Assembly (NCBI RefSeq): GCF_002953255.1
Contig: NZ_CP026498.1
Location: forward strand, 1,475,543-1,539,542
Direction of reading: 5' to 3'
Length of the DNA stretch: 64,000 bases
DNA from: Streptomyces sp. CB01881
Lineage (GTDB): Bacteria; Actinomycetota; Actinomycetes; Streptomycetales; Streptomycetaceae
This document shows positions 18,267 through 27,600 of the stretch, piece after piece (the stretch's first letter is position 1; every line of letters begins with the position of its first letter). The notes under the pieces are model-generated. The model did not search any database, was not told the origin of the DNA, and saw only the letters and a list, made by a program, of their open reading frames with translations. Made by a program: the position numbers and the translations under genes.

Positions 18267-19487
18267 TCAGACCACCACGCCGGCCTTGACCACGTACTTC
18301 AGGTGGCGCTCCGGGGCCGTCAGCACCCCGAGGTCGGCCAGCGGATCGCCGTCCACGAGCAGCAGGTCGGCGTGGGCGCCGGGCGCGAGGGTGCCGAGCA
18401 GCCCCTCCATCCCGAGCAGCCGCGCCGCGGTACTGGTCGCCGAGCGGATCACGTCGGCGGCCGGCTGCACCTCCGCGCGGAGCCGGAACTCCTCCAGCTG
18501 AGCCGGGTGCAGCGGCCCGAGCAGGTCGCTGCCGTAGACCAGGTTGGCGCCCGCGCGGTGGGCGCGTTCGAGGGCCGACAGCCCGGCGTCACGGACCTCG
18601 GCCAGCTTGCGCTGCGAGGACTCGGGCAGGCCGGAGCGGGCGCCGAGCTTCGCCGTCTGCTCGTACGCGACCAGGGTCGGCACCAGGAAGGCGTCCTTCT
18701 CCACCAGCAGCGCGAGCGTCTCGTCGTCGATCAGGTTGCCGTGCTCGACGCAGCGCACGCCGGCCCGCAGTGCCCGGGCGATGGCGCGCGGGTGGTAGGC
18801 GTGCACGGTGACGTAGCGGTTGTGGTTCTCCGCCTCCTCGACGGCGGCGCGGATCTCCTCCTCGCTGTACTGGACGGCGGCGATCTCGTCGTGCGGCGAG
18901 GCGACACCGCCGGAGAGCAGCACCTTGAGGTGGGCGGCGCCCTTGCGGAACTCGTCGCGGGCGGCGGCACGGACGGCGTCCACGCCGTCGGCGATCCGGG
19001 CGAAGTTCGGGCGGGAGTCGCAGCAGGGCGGCGCGTCCTCGCCGAGCGGGCGCAGGTCGCCGTGGCCGCCGGTCTGGGAGAGCGCCTTGCCGCCGTGGAT
19101 CAGCCGGGGGCCGGGCACCAGGCCCTCGTCGAGTGCGCGGGCCATGCCGTGGTCGGCGCCGCCGACGTCCCGGACGGTGGTGAAGCCGCGGCGCAGCATC
19201 CGGCCGGCCTCGGCGAGGGCCCGCACGGTGAGGTAGCCCGGGGTCATGTTCGCCACGGCCTGGAGGTCGAGGGTGGTCACCAGCAGGTGGACGTGGGCGT
19301 CGATCAGGCCGGGCAGCACGGTGGCCCCCGGGGCGTCGATCACCCGGACGCCGTCGCCGGGCATGGGCGGCCGGCCGGTGCCGGTGGCGGCGATGCGGCC
19401 GTCGGCGACCTCGATCCACCCGGCGTCGGTACGGGTGCCGGTCTCGGGGTGGAGCAGGTGGGCACGGGTGATCAGCAGTCGGCTCAT
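18267..19487 (-). CDS. Metal-dependent amidohydrolase (imidazolonepropionase-like)
   Basis: 406 residues, amidohydrolase superfamily. Metal ligands: VLPGLIDAHVHL (His-x-His, ~65), a probable carboxylated Lys in AHLKVLLSGG, His in YVTVHAYHPRA and VRCVEHGNL, and Asp in LVYGSDLLG. The composite N- and C-terminal beta-sandwich and PGAHADLLLVDGDPLADL are typical of the imidazolonepropionase/prolidase-like clade. Substrate unknown. ATG 19487. No signal peptide, so cytosolic. It diverges from a TetR gene across an 8-bp palindrome and is probably its regulatory target. Confidence 0.85.
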   Translation of the reverse strand: MSRLLITRAHLLHPETGTRTDAGWIEVADGRIAATGTGRPPMPGDGVRVIDAPGATVLPGLIDAHVHLLVTTLDLQAVANMTPGYLTVRALAEAGRMLRRGFTTVRDVGGADHGMARALDEGLVPGPRLIHGGKALSQTGGHGDLRPLGEDAPPCCDSRPNFARIADGVDAVRAAARDEFRKGAAHLKVLLSGGVASPHDEIAAVQYSEEEIRAAVEEAENHNRYVTVHAYHPRAIARALRAGVRCVEHGNLIDDETLALLVEKDAFLVPTLVAYEQTAKLGARSGLPESSQRKLAEVRDAGLSALERAHRAGANLVYGSDLLGPLHPAQLEEFRLRAEVQPAADVIRSATSTAARLLGMEGLLGTLAPGAHADLLLVDGDPLADLGVLTAPERHLKYVVKAGVVV

Positions 19488-19511
19488 GGCGAGGTTCCCC
19501 CGGAAGCAGAG

Positions 19512-19544
19512 TTCAATACGACATGTATTGAATACACCATGTAT
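19512..19544. promoter_or_regulatory. Overlapping palindromes, probable TetR operator
   Basis: TTCAATAC (19512-19519) and GTATTGAA (19525-19532) are perfect inverted arms around GACAT. They run directly into a second palindrome, ATACA-CCA-TGTAT (19532-19544), which includes the ATG of the TetR gene. The AT-rich island stands out in GC-rich surroundings and lies between divergent genes, so shared repression by the TetR protein is likely. Confidence 0.6.
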
Positions 19545-20174
19545 CGTGATGTTGTGAATCCACCCCCGGCCGGAGACGGCTCCCCCAGACCCCCGCGCCG
19601 ACGCGTCCACACCCGGGCGCGGATCCTCGCGGCCGCGAGCGAACTGTTCCTGACCGCCGGGTACGGGCGGACCAGCATCGAGGACATCTGCGGCACCGCC
19701 GGCTACACCCGCGGCGCGTTCTACTCGAACTTCGCCACCAAGGAGGACCTGCTGCTGGCGCTCTTCGACGAGCAGGCGGCGGGCCGGATCGACGAGCTGG
19801 ACCGGCTGGCGGCGGCCGCCGCGGCACTGGCACCGCAGGAGCGCGCCCGGCGGCTGGTCGAGGCGCTGCTGCGGGTGGAGCCGGCCGAGACCGGCTGGAT
19901 CCTGCTCTTCCTGGAGTTCCGGCTGCTGGCCGCCCGGACACCGGGCCTGGCCGAACGCGTCGCGGAGCACGACCGGGAGGTGTCCGCGGCGCTGGCGGCC
20001 GTCCTGGAGCGGGCCCTGCCCGGGCTGGTTCCGCCGGGCGCGGGGGCCGGGCAGGCCGCCGCGGTGATCCTGGCCGCCCGGGAGGGCCTGCTGGCCCGGA
20101 CCGCGGCAGGCGGGCCGGCGGCGGAGGAGCTGCTGGCGGCGACCACGGCGGTCCTGGGCGGGCTGCTGGGCTGA
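19539..20174 (+). CDS. TetR-family transcriptional regulator
   Basis: 211 residues. The N-terminal HTH is a good TetR_N domain: RARILAAASELFLTAGYGRT then SIEDICGTAGYTRGAFYSNF. The C-terminal ligand domain is Ala/Leu rich and not informative. The start is uncertain: ATG 19539 has no ribosome binding site and sits within the operator, and an in-frame GTG at 19554 is possible, so the message may be leaderless. Likely represses itself and the divergent amidohydrolase gene. Confidence 0.85.
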   Translation: MYRDVVNPPPAGDGSPRPPRRRVHTRARILAAASELFLTAGYGRTSIEDICGTAGYTRGAFYSNFATKEDLLLALFDEQAAGRIDELDRLAAAAAALAPQERARRLVEALLRVEPAETGWILLFLEFRLLAARTPGLAERVAEHDREVSAALAAVLERALPGLVPPGAGAGQAAAVILAAREGLLARTAAGGPAAEELLAATTAVLGGLLG

Positions 20175-20200
20175 GCCCCGCGCCCCCACCGGTCGCGAAC

Positions 20201-20247
20201 GCCCCGGAGGGCGGCACCCGTTGCGTACGGGTGCCGCCCTCCGGGGC
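20201..20247. terminator. Bidirectional terminator, 20-bp perfect stem
   Basis: GCCCCGGAGGGCGGCACCCG (20201-20220) and its exact complement (20228-20247) around a 7-nt loop. It lies between the convergent TetR and gntP genes. Confidence 0.85.
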
Positions 20248-20312
20248 GTGTGGCGGTGCCGTGACCGGCCGACGTGGCGGCGGGCCGGGGCCGCGAACAG
20301 GCGGTGCCGCGG

Positions 20313-21704
20313 TCAGATGACCAGGCTGAGCGGCATGATCAGGGCGATGGCGACCACCGAGATCACCGTCTCCATCATCGACCAGGACTTCACGGTCTGG
20401 CCGACGCTCATCCCGAAGTACTCCTTCACCAGCCAGAAGCCGGCGTCGTTGACGTGCGAGAAGAAGAGCGAGCCCGCGCCGATCGCCAGCACCAGCAGGG
20501 CCGCGTGGGTCGACGACATGTCGGCGGCCAGCGGGGCCACGATGCCCGCGGCGGTGATGGTGGCGACGGTGGCCGAGCCGGTGGCCAGCCGGATCAGGAC
20601 GGCGATCAGCCAGCCGAGCAGCAGCGCCGAGATGTGCCACTTGCCCGCCCACTCGCTGACCGCGCTGCCGACGCCGACGTCGATCAGGGTCTGCTTGAAA
20701 CCGCCGCCCGCACCGACGATGAAGACGATGCCCGCGATCGGGCCGAGCGACCTGCCCACGGTGTCGGCGATCCGGTCCTTCGAGAATCCGGCCGCCCGGC
20801 CGAGCGTCAGCATGCCCAGCAGCGTCGCGGCGAGCAGGGCGATCAGCGGCGAGCCGATGAAGTCGAACACCCGCTGCGGCATCGCCTTCGGGTCGTCGAT
20901 CACGACGTCGGCCAGCGCCTTGCCGAGCATCAGCACGACCGGCAGCAGGATGGTCGCCAGCACGGCACCGAAGGACGGGGTCCGCTCGGGCTTCTCGGTC
21001 TCCACCGGGGTGGTGGTCGCCGGGATCGCCAGCGGACCGACCCAGCGCTCGGCGACCCGGGAGAACAGCGGGCCGGCGATGATCAGGGTCGGCACCGCGA
21101 TCAGCAGGCCGAGCGCCAGGGTGACGCCGAGGTCGGCCTTCAGCGCGTCGACGGCCACCAGCGGGCCCGGGTGCGGCGGGACGAGCCCGTGCAGCACCGA
21201 GAGACCGGCCAGCGCGGGGATGCCGATCCGCATCAGCGGGACGTTGCCGCGGCGGGCGACCAGCAGGACGATCGGGATCAGCAGGACGACGCCGACCTCG
21301 AAGAACAGCGGCAGGCCGAGGACGGCCGCGATCAGGGCCATCGCCCACGGCAGCGCCCGGGGACCGGAACGGGACAGCACGGTGTCCGCGATGATGTTCG
21401 CCCCGCCGGAGTCGGCGAGCAGCTTGCCGAGCATCGCGCCCAGGCCGATCAGCAGGCCGACGCCGGCGACCGTGGCTCCGAAGCCCGTCGAGAAGCTGGA
21501 GAGCAGCTTGTCGAACGGAGCTCCCGCGACGGCGGCCAGCAGACCCGAACCTATGGTCAGGGCGAGGAACGGGTGCAGCTTCAGTCTGGTGATCAGCAGC
21601 ACGATGGCGCCGATGCTGAGCAGCACCGCGAACAGCAGCCGGGAATCGCTGCCGATGTGCGGCAGGGCCGGTGGGGCGGCCGCGAGCACGAGGGTGGGGG
21701 ACAT
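20313..21704 (-). CDS. gntP: Gluconate permease (GntP family)
   Basis: 463 residues with ~12 hydrophobic spans, matching GntP-family H+ symporters. Family-typical stretches are LLIGLGAMLGKLLADSGGAN, LSVLHGLVPPHPGPLVAVD and FFSHVNDAGFWLVKEYFGMS. It imports gluconate, the substrate of the kinase encoded just upstream. Its ATG (21704) overlaps the gntK stop by one base, so the two are translationally coupled. Ends at a terminator shared with the TetR gene. Confidence 0.92.
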   Translation of the reverse strand: MSPTLVLAAAPPALPHIGSDSRLLFAVLLSIGAIVLLITRLKLHPFLALTIGSGLLAAVAGAPFDKLLSSFSTGFGATVAGVGLLIGLGAMLGKLLADSGGANIIADTVLSRSGPRALPWAMALIAAVLGLPLFFEVGVVLLIPIVLLVARRGNVPLMRIGIPALAGLSVLHGLVPPHPGPLVAVDALKADLGVTLALGLLIAVPTLIIAGPLFSRVAERWVGPLAIPATTTPVETEKPERTPSFGAVLATILLPVVLMLGKALADVVIDDPKAMPQRVFDFIGSPLIALLAATLLGMLTLGRAAGFSKDRIADTVGRSLGPIAGIVFIVGAGGGFKQTLIDVGVGSAVSEWAGKWHISALLLGWLIAVLIRLATGSATVATITAAGIVAPLAADMSSTHAALLVLAIGAGSLFFSHVNDAGFWLVKEYFGMSVGQTVKSWSMMETVISVVAIALIMPLSLVI

Positions 21705-22270
21705 CACGCGAGGTCTCCATTGACGGGCCGCAGCAGTGCCACGGCCATCTCGACGAGTTGGTCGGGGGACGGGCCGACGTCCAGGACGGCGCCGCGCTCG
21801 TCCGCTCCGAGGGGTTCCAGGGCGGCGTACTGCGAGTCGAGCAGCGACGGCGGCATGAAGTGGCCGGCGCGGCGGGCGAGCCGGTCCTCGACCAGCTCGT
21901 GACCACCGCTGAGGTGCAGGAAGAAGGCACCCGGGCAGGCCGCGCGCAGGGTGTCGCGGTAGCGGCGCTTCAGCGCCGAGCAGGTGACCACGCCGCCGGT
22001 GCCGGCTTCGGTCCGCTCCTCGAGCCAGCCGCCGAGGGCGTGCAGCCAGGGGGCGCGGTCCTCGTCGTCCAGCGGGATGCCGGCCGACATCTTGGCGATG
22101 TTGGCGGGCGGATGGAAGTCGTCCGCCTCGGCGTAGGGCAGGCCGAGGCGGTCGGCCAGGAGGCGGGCCAGGGTGGTCTTGCCGACACCGGAGACACCCA
22201 TCACCACGACCGTGAGGGGGCCGGGGGTGGTGGGTCCGGGGGTGTCGTGGTTCTCGACGCTGAGAGCCAT
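21704..22270 (-). CDS. gntK: Gluconokinase
   Basis: 188 residues. It phosphorylates gluconate to 6-phosphogluconate with ATP. Walker A is VMGVSGVGKTTLAR (residues ~23-36), followed by EADDFHPPANIAKMSAGIPL and VTCSALKRRYRDTLR, diagnostic for thermoresistant-type gluconokinases. ATG 22270 follows AAGGAG. First gene of gntK-gntP, divergent from gntR. Confidence 0.93.
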   Translation of the reverse strand: MALSVENHDTPGPTTPGPLTVVVMGVSGVGKTTLARLLADRLGLPYAEADDFHPPANIAKMSAGIPLDDEDRAPWLHALGGWLEERTEAGTGGVVTCSALKRRYRDTLRAACPGAFFLHLSGGHELVEDRLARRAGHFMPPSLLDSQYAALEPLGADERGAVLDVGPSPDQLVEMAVALLRPVNGDLA

Positions 22271-22310
22271 GGGTGGTGCTCCTTCGTTGCCAGGCCGCCA
22301 CTATCGCCCC

Positions 22311-22360
22311 AAAGATATGATGTATTCAAGTGACGGAAACCAAATCGTCATACTTTTGAT
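22311..22360. promoter_or_regulatory. AT-rich control region between gntK and gntR
   Basis: An AT-rich island 40 bp upstream of gntK in a GC-rich intergenic region. It contains the inverted repeat TGACG (22331-22335) / CGTCA (22346-22350) and TATGATG facing CGTCATA at a wider spacing. It is the likely gntKP promoter and GntR operator. No exact -35/-10 call is made. Confidence 0.45.
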
Positions 22361-22530
22361 CCTGGGGGCGGCGGGGCCGGACCCGGGCGGGCAGCCCGCA
22401 GTACCCGCGGGCGGCGGGGACCGGACCCAAGCGGGCGACCCACCGGACCCCTGCAGCCGAACGGCCGGACCCGGGCCGCGGGGCGAGGGGCGCGCGGCAC
22501 GGGGCGACGGGTGACGTCTAGGCTGGGCGG

Positions 22531-23271
22531 ATGGAGATCCAGGGGCTGCCCGGCCGACTGCTTGCCGAGCTCGGACCGGCCATCGCGTCCGGGGAGGTTC
22601 CCGTGGGCGCGGTGCTGCGCACCGAGGAACTGGAGGAGCGGTTCGGGGTGTCGCGGACGGTGGTCCGCGAGGCGGTGCGGATCCTGGAGGGGATGCGCAT
22701 GGTGGCGCCCCGCCGCCGGGTCGGCATCACCGTCCAGCCGAAGTCCGACTGGGACGTCTTCGACCCGCTGGTGATCCGCTGGCGGCTGGCGGGCAGCGAC
22801 CGGCCGGCGCAGCTGCGTTCGCTCGGCTCACTGCGGGTCGCCGTGGAGCCGGCCGCGGCCGCCCTGGCCGCACGGCACGCCAGCGACGACGAGCGGCGTC
22901 AACTCAGCGCACTGGCGGTCGAGTTGACGATGACGGCACGCGCCGCCGACCTGGAGACCTTCCTCCAGCACGACATCGCCTTCCACGCCACGGTGCTGCG
23001 GGCTTCCGGCAACGAGATGTTCGCCCACCTCGGGGACACCGTCGGGGCGGTGCTGACGGGCCGCACCGAGTACGATCTGATGCCTCATCAGCCGGAGCCG
23101 TACGCGATCCGGCTGCACCGCGAGGTCGCGGAGGCGATCTGCGCGGGGGACGCCGCACACGCCGAGCAGGCGATGCGGACGATCGTGGCGGGGGCGCTGG
23201 AGGAGCTCGACCAGCAGCTGGGCCGGCCCGAGGCCCCGACGGGGCTTTCCGGCACAGATCAGACGATTTGA
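22531..23271 (+). CDS. GntR/FadR-family regulator of gluconate genes
   Basis: 246 residues. A GntR winged helix (LRTEELEERFGVSRTVVREA, residues ~27-46) is followed by an FCD-type all-helical ligand domain with the metal-binding pattern HDIAFHATVLRASGNEM and LHREVAEAICAGD. Its position divergent to gntK-gntP makes it the likely gluconate-responsive repressor. TAGGCT (22519-22524) ends 6 nt before the ATG with no ribosome binding site, so the message is probably leaderless. Confidence 0.88.
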   Translation: MEIQGLPGRLLAELGPAIASGEVPVGAVLRTEELEERFGVSRTVVREAVRILEGMRMVAPRRRVGITVQPKSDWDVFDPLVIRWRLAGSDRPAQLRSLGSLRVAVEPAAAALAARHASDDERRQLSALAVELTMTARAADLETFLQHDIAFHATVLRASGNEMFAHLGDTVGAVLTGRTEYDLMPHQPEPYAIRLHREVAEAICAGDAAHAEQAMRTIVAGALEELDQQLGRPEAPTGLSGTDQTI

Positions 23272-23392
23272 CGGCAGTTCGGTGAATTCGGGCGCATAGT
23301 CCGGGTGTGGCAGGGCAGAGTGTCCTCCGGGGGCGCGTTTCGTGCGCCCATCCCGCACGCCTGCCACCGTCGACCGCGCTGGGGGTCGCCCG

Positions 23393-23800
23393 ATGTCCGT
23401 CGCACGCCGTCGCCGCCGTCTGCCCGACGAGGTGCGGACCGCCGCCGTCCGGGCGGTGCTCTGCCTGGCCTTCACCCTGGTCGGCCTGCTGGTCGCGACG
23501 CTGGCCTCGTTCGCGGGCAGCTGGCTGCTGACACCCGCACTGATGGCGATGGGGCTCGGGGTGTTCGGCTCGGCGTGGTGCCTGCTGGAGATCATGATCT
23601 CGCGCCAGGTCGCCGCCCAGCGGATGCGCGGGCCGAACTCGGCGTCGCCGATGGCGGGCAGCCGGGCGCCCTCCGGGCCGCGGCCGCTCCCCCGCCCGGC
23701 CGGGCCGCCGCCGCCCGGCGGAACGCCACCCGGAGGCCCGGCACCGCGCGGCCCGGTGGCGGGAGGTCCGCCGCGTCAGCCGCGGGTGCCGACCGCGTAG
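23393..23800 (+). CDS. Small membrane protein with proline-rich tail
   Basis: 135 residues. A basic N-terminus (SVARRRRRLPDE) is followed by two hydrophobic segments (AAVRAVLCLAFTLVGLLVAT and LLTPALMAMGLGVFGSAWCL) and a Pro/Gly-rich tail of ~55 residues. I recognise no domain. ATG 23393 has GGGGG ~8 nt upstream; the frame is open further upstream without a better start. Convergent with the phosphoesterase gene. Confidence 0.6.
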   Translation: MSVARRRRRLPDEVRTAAVRAVLCLAFTLVGLLVATLASFAGSWLLTPALMAMGLGVFGSAWCLLEIMISRQVAAQRMRGPNSASPMAGSRAPSGPRPLPRPAGPPPPGGTPPGGPAPRGPVAGGPPRQPRVPTA

Positions 23801-23844
23801 CCGTACGGCCCGGGCCGCTCGCGGGCGGCGGGCGGTGACCGGCG

Positions 23845-24609
23845 TCAGGCCGGGACGACGGCCCGGAAGTGGGTGGTGAGCCGGCCCGCGTCGTCCAGGA
23901 CGTGGAGGACGAGCATCGGCGGCTGGTCGAAGGTGACGTCGGCCGTGCCCTCGCAGGCCAGCGAGACGGTGGAGACCACGCCGGGGGCCACCAGCACCGG
24001 CAGCCCGGCGAGCGTGGTGGCCGCGCCCGTGTGGGCGTGGCCGCAGAGCAGGGCGGCGACCCGGGGGTGGCGGGCCAGCACCTCGGTGAGGCGCTCCTCG
24101 CCGAACTGGCGGATCGGGTCGACGTACGGCAGGTGCAGCTCGGCGGGCGGGTGGTGGAAGGCCACCAGCGCGGGCAGCTCCTGGCGGCCGTCGGCGAGGC
24201 GGGCGTCCAGCCAGGCCAGCGTCTCGTCGTCGAGCAGGCCGTCGTCGCGGCCGGGGATCGAGGAGTCGAGCATCAGGAGGTCGGCGCCCGGCAGTTCGTG
24301 CCGCCGGTTGACCGGTCCCGCGGTGGGCGCCTCGCCGAGCAGCACCTCCCGGTAGGCCTCGCGCCGGTCGTGGTTGCCCGGACAGGTGAGCACCGGGTGG
24401 CGGGAGGCCAGCACCTTGGCGACCTGCTCGTACTCCGCCGACAGGCCGTGGTCGGCGAGGTCGCCGGTGACCAGCACGGCGTCCAGCGGGCCGGGCAGGG
24501 CGTTGAGGTACGCCATCACCTGCTCGGCCCGCCGGTACGCGCGGGCGCCAAAGTCGCCTTCGTGGTCCTGACCGATGTGGATGTCACTGAACTGAGCGAT
24601 CGTCACCAT
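23845..24609 (-). CDS. Metallophosphoesterase (calcineurin-like)
   Basis: 254 residues. All metal-binding motifs of the family are present: FSDIHIG, VTGDLADHG, CPGNHDRR, VAFHHPP and LLCGHAHTG. Overall it resembles CpdA/GpdQ-like phosphodiesterases. It starts 47 bp after the stop of the SMC-like ATPase gene on the same strand. SbcD, the nuclease partner of SbcC, belongs to the same superfamily, so a role with the SMC-like complex is possible but unproven. Starts GTG 24615, ATG 24609 or GTG 24606 are all close; TAGCGT just upstream would suit a separate leaderless message. Confidence 0.85.
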   Translation of the reverse strand: MVTIAQFSDIHIGQDHEGDFGARAYRRAEQVMAYLNALPGPLDAVLVTGDLADHGLSAEYEQVAKVLASRHPVLTCPGNHDRREAYREVLLGEAPTAGPVNRRHELPGADLLMLDSSIPGRDDGLLDDETLAWLDARLADGRQELPALVAFHHPPAELHLPYVDPIRQFGEERLTEVLARHPRVAALLCGHAHTGAATTLAGLPVLVAPGVVSTVSLACEGTADVTFDQPPMLVLHVLDDAGRLTTHFRAVVPA

Positions 24610-24656
24610 GCGCACACGCTAATACGATCACCGGACAGCTGGCACCTGACAAAGCG

Positions 24657-27600
24657 TCACGAAGTGGGGGCCTCCGCGGGGCGCTTGAACATCCGGGTGG
24701 CGGTGATCTCGCCGTGGATGACCGGGCCGTCCGGGTCCGGGGCGGCCGGCAGGCCCGGCCGCAGGTGCTCCTCCACCGAGATGTACTTGAGGCCGGCCCG
24801 CAGGTCGGCGTCGTTGCGCAGCCGGATGACCAGCGGGAACTCCGCCAGCGCGGTGGTGTCGAAGAGACCGGTGGTGTAGATCAGCTGGACGCCGAGCGCG
24901 TCGGCCACGGCCCGCTGGAGCTCCAGCAGGTACGTAGCGTTGGCGCGGCCGATCGGGTTGTCCAGGAAGAGCGTCCCGGCGTGCCGCAGCTGCGACTGGC
25001 CGCGGTCGTTGGCGCGCAGCGCGGCCATGGTGCAGTACAGCGCGATGGCCGCGGTGAGCAGCTGGCCGCCGGAGAAGACGTCGGACATCTGGCCGACGCC
25101 GACCCGTTCGGCGCGCAGCACGGCGTCGGGCTTGAGGATCTCGACGGAGACGCCGCGCGGGCCGATCGCGGCGGCGACGCCGCGCAGCAGCAGGGACATG
25201 CCGTCGCGGCGCAGGTCGCTGTTCTTCTTGACGGCGGCGCGGGTGGCCTCGTCGATCACCTCGCCGAGGCGCTCGACCAGGGTGGCGTGGTCCGGGTCCT
25301 CGAAGCGGATCCGGAGGAACTCCTGGCCGGACCACTCCCCGAGGCCCTCCGGCAGGCGGGAGAGCCGCTGGGCGGCGCGCAGCGTGGTGAGGGAGGACTC
25401 GACCAGGCCGCGCAGGCGGTCGACGATCGAGCCGCGGTTGCGCTCCAGCTGGGCGAGTTCGTCGGTGAGCACGCGCAGCCGGGGGGCGAAGGCGGTGGCC
25501 CAGGCGGCGGCGTGGTCGGGCAGGGCGGAGGCGGGCAGTTCGCGGATCTGCTGCCGGGCCGGGGTGCGGACGGCCTCGTAGCGGGCCGCGTTGGCGTGCC
25601 GGACGAGCGCGTCGGAGGCGTCGCGGACGGCGAGTTCGGCGGAGGACAGCTCGCCGGCGGCGGTGCGCAGGGCGCGGCGGGCGTCGGCGGCGGCCGTCCG
25701 GGCGTCGGCGAGCGCGCCGAGGTAGGGCTCGGCCGGCTGGCCGTCGTCGTCCTGGTGCTCGCGCAGGCCGTCCCTGAGCTGGCCGGCGTGCTCGTCGAAG
25801 TCGGCGGCGGCGGCCTGGGCGGCGTCGAAGGTGCGCTGCAGGTCGGCGTGGGCGGTGCGGGTGTTGTCCACCGTCTCGCGGCGCTCGGCGAGGCGGCTGG
25901 TGGCGGTGCGCAACAGGGCCTGGGCGTGCTCGGGGTCGGTGGGGACGAGGTCCTCGGGCAGCTCGGTGTGGGCCTCGCCGTCGGCGGGGGCGGAGCGCTC
26001 GGCCTCGCCCCGCAGGCGGCCGAGCTGCTCGCTGGCGGCGGCGGCGCGGGCCTCGATGGTGGCGACCAGCTCCTCGGCGCGGGCTGCGGCTGCCTGCCGC
26101 GCCGGGCCGTCGGCGCCGTCGGGGCTGCCGAGCAGTTCCTCGGCACGGGTGCGGACCTTGTTGGTGAGGCGGTCGAGTTCGGTCGCGGCGGCGGCCTCGT
26201 CGCCCTCGGCGCGGGCCTGTTCGGCGCGCAGGTCGGCACCGACGCCGACCTTCTCGTAGAGCTGGGAGGCCGCGCGGTAGGCCTCGCGCAGGGCGGGCAG
26301 CGCGGCGGGCGCCGTGTCGGACGGGCCGTCGGCCTGCTCGGCGGCGGGGATCTCGGCACGCTCGGCGCGCAGCGCGCGGGCGGTGCGGCGGGCGTCGTCG
26401 GCGGCGCGCTGGGCGGCGCGGCGGTCCTCGTCACAGGTGCGGGCGCGTTCGGCGCACTGGGCCTGGCGGCGGTCGCACTCGGTGGCGTCCTCGGCGAGCT
26501 CCCGCAGCGAGCGCGTCCAGCCGGCGCGTTCGCGCAGCCGGAAGGCGAGGCCGGAGAGGGCGTCGGCGCGGCGGCGGGCGCGCTGGGCGGCCTCGCGGTG
26601 CTCCTCGTGGGCGAAGGCGGCGGCGGCGTGGTCGGTCTCCGCCTCGTCGTGGTCGGCGCGCAGGGTGCCCAGGGCGGCGCCGGCCTGCTCGGCGTGCTCG
26701 CGGGCCGCCTGGGCGGCGGCGGCGAGCTCGGCGAGGGTGCCGGGCGGGCAGCTGGCGTGCCAGGAGGCGAGGCGGGCGGCGAGGGCGCGGTCGCCGCCGA
26801 GGCGGGCGGCGAGTTCGCGGATGTGCTCCTCGCGGGCGGTGGCGCGGGCGCGCAGTTCGCGGCGCTCGCCGTCGGCGGCGGACTCGTCGTGCATGGCCGG
26901 GTTCGGCGGGACGAGGAAGAACGCGGGCTCGCCGGTGATCGGGGCGACGAGCGAGGCGGCGGCTCCGACGGCGACGGTGGAGCGCGGCAGCAGGGCGGCG
27001 GCCTGGAGGGTCTCGCGGGCCCGGTCCAGCGAGTTGGGGTCGGTGATGACCACGCCGTCGACGAGTTCGGGGCGGGCGGCGAGGAGCGCCTCGTGGTCCG
27101 CCGGGTCGACGGACTGGGCGAGGTAGCGCCAACCGGGAAGGGCGGGGATGCCGTGCTCGGCGAGGTACTCGACGGTGGCGAGGACGTCCGGGCCGGGCGG
27201 CAGCAGGCCGCCGTCGCCGAGGGCGGCGAGGATGCGGGAGTCGTCGGCGGCGGCGGTGCGCAGGTCGAACAGGGTGCGCTCGGCGGTGGCGATGGCCTCG
27301 TCGAGCAGCTCGCGCAGGTACTCGGCGTTGCGGTCGAGGACGGCGGGGGTGAGGAAGCCGGCCTCCTCCTCGGAGCCGTCCTGGTAGGGCGTGAGGGAGA
27401 GCAGGTCGGCCAGACGGGGCTCGGTGGCGAGCAGGGCGGCGGTGCGCTGCTCGGTGGCGAGGGCCTGGGCGGCGGCCTTGCGGCCGTCGTTGGCGCGGGC
27501 GGCGGCGAGTTCGGCGCGGCCGGTGGCGGCGGCGGACTCGCGCAGCCGGGCGGCGGCGGACTCCGCGGCGGTCCGGGCCTGGGCGAGCGCGGCGCTGGCG

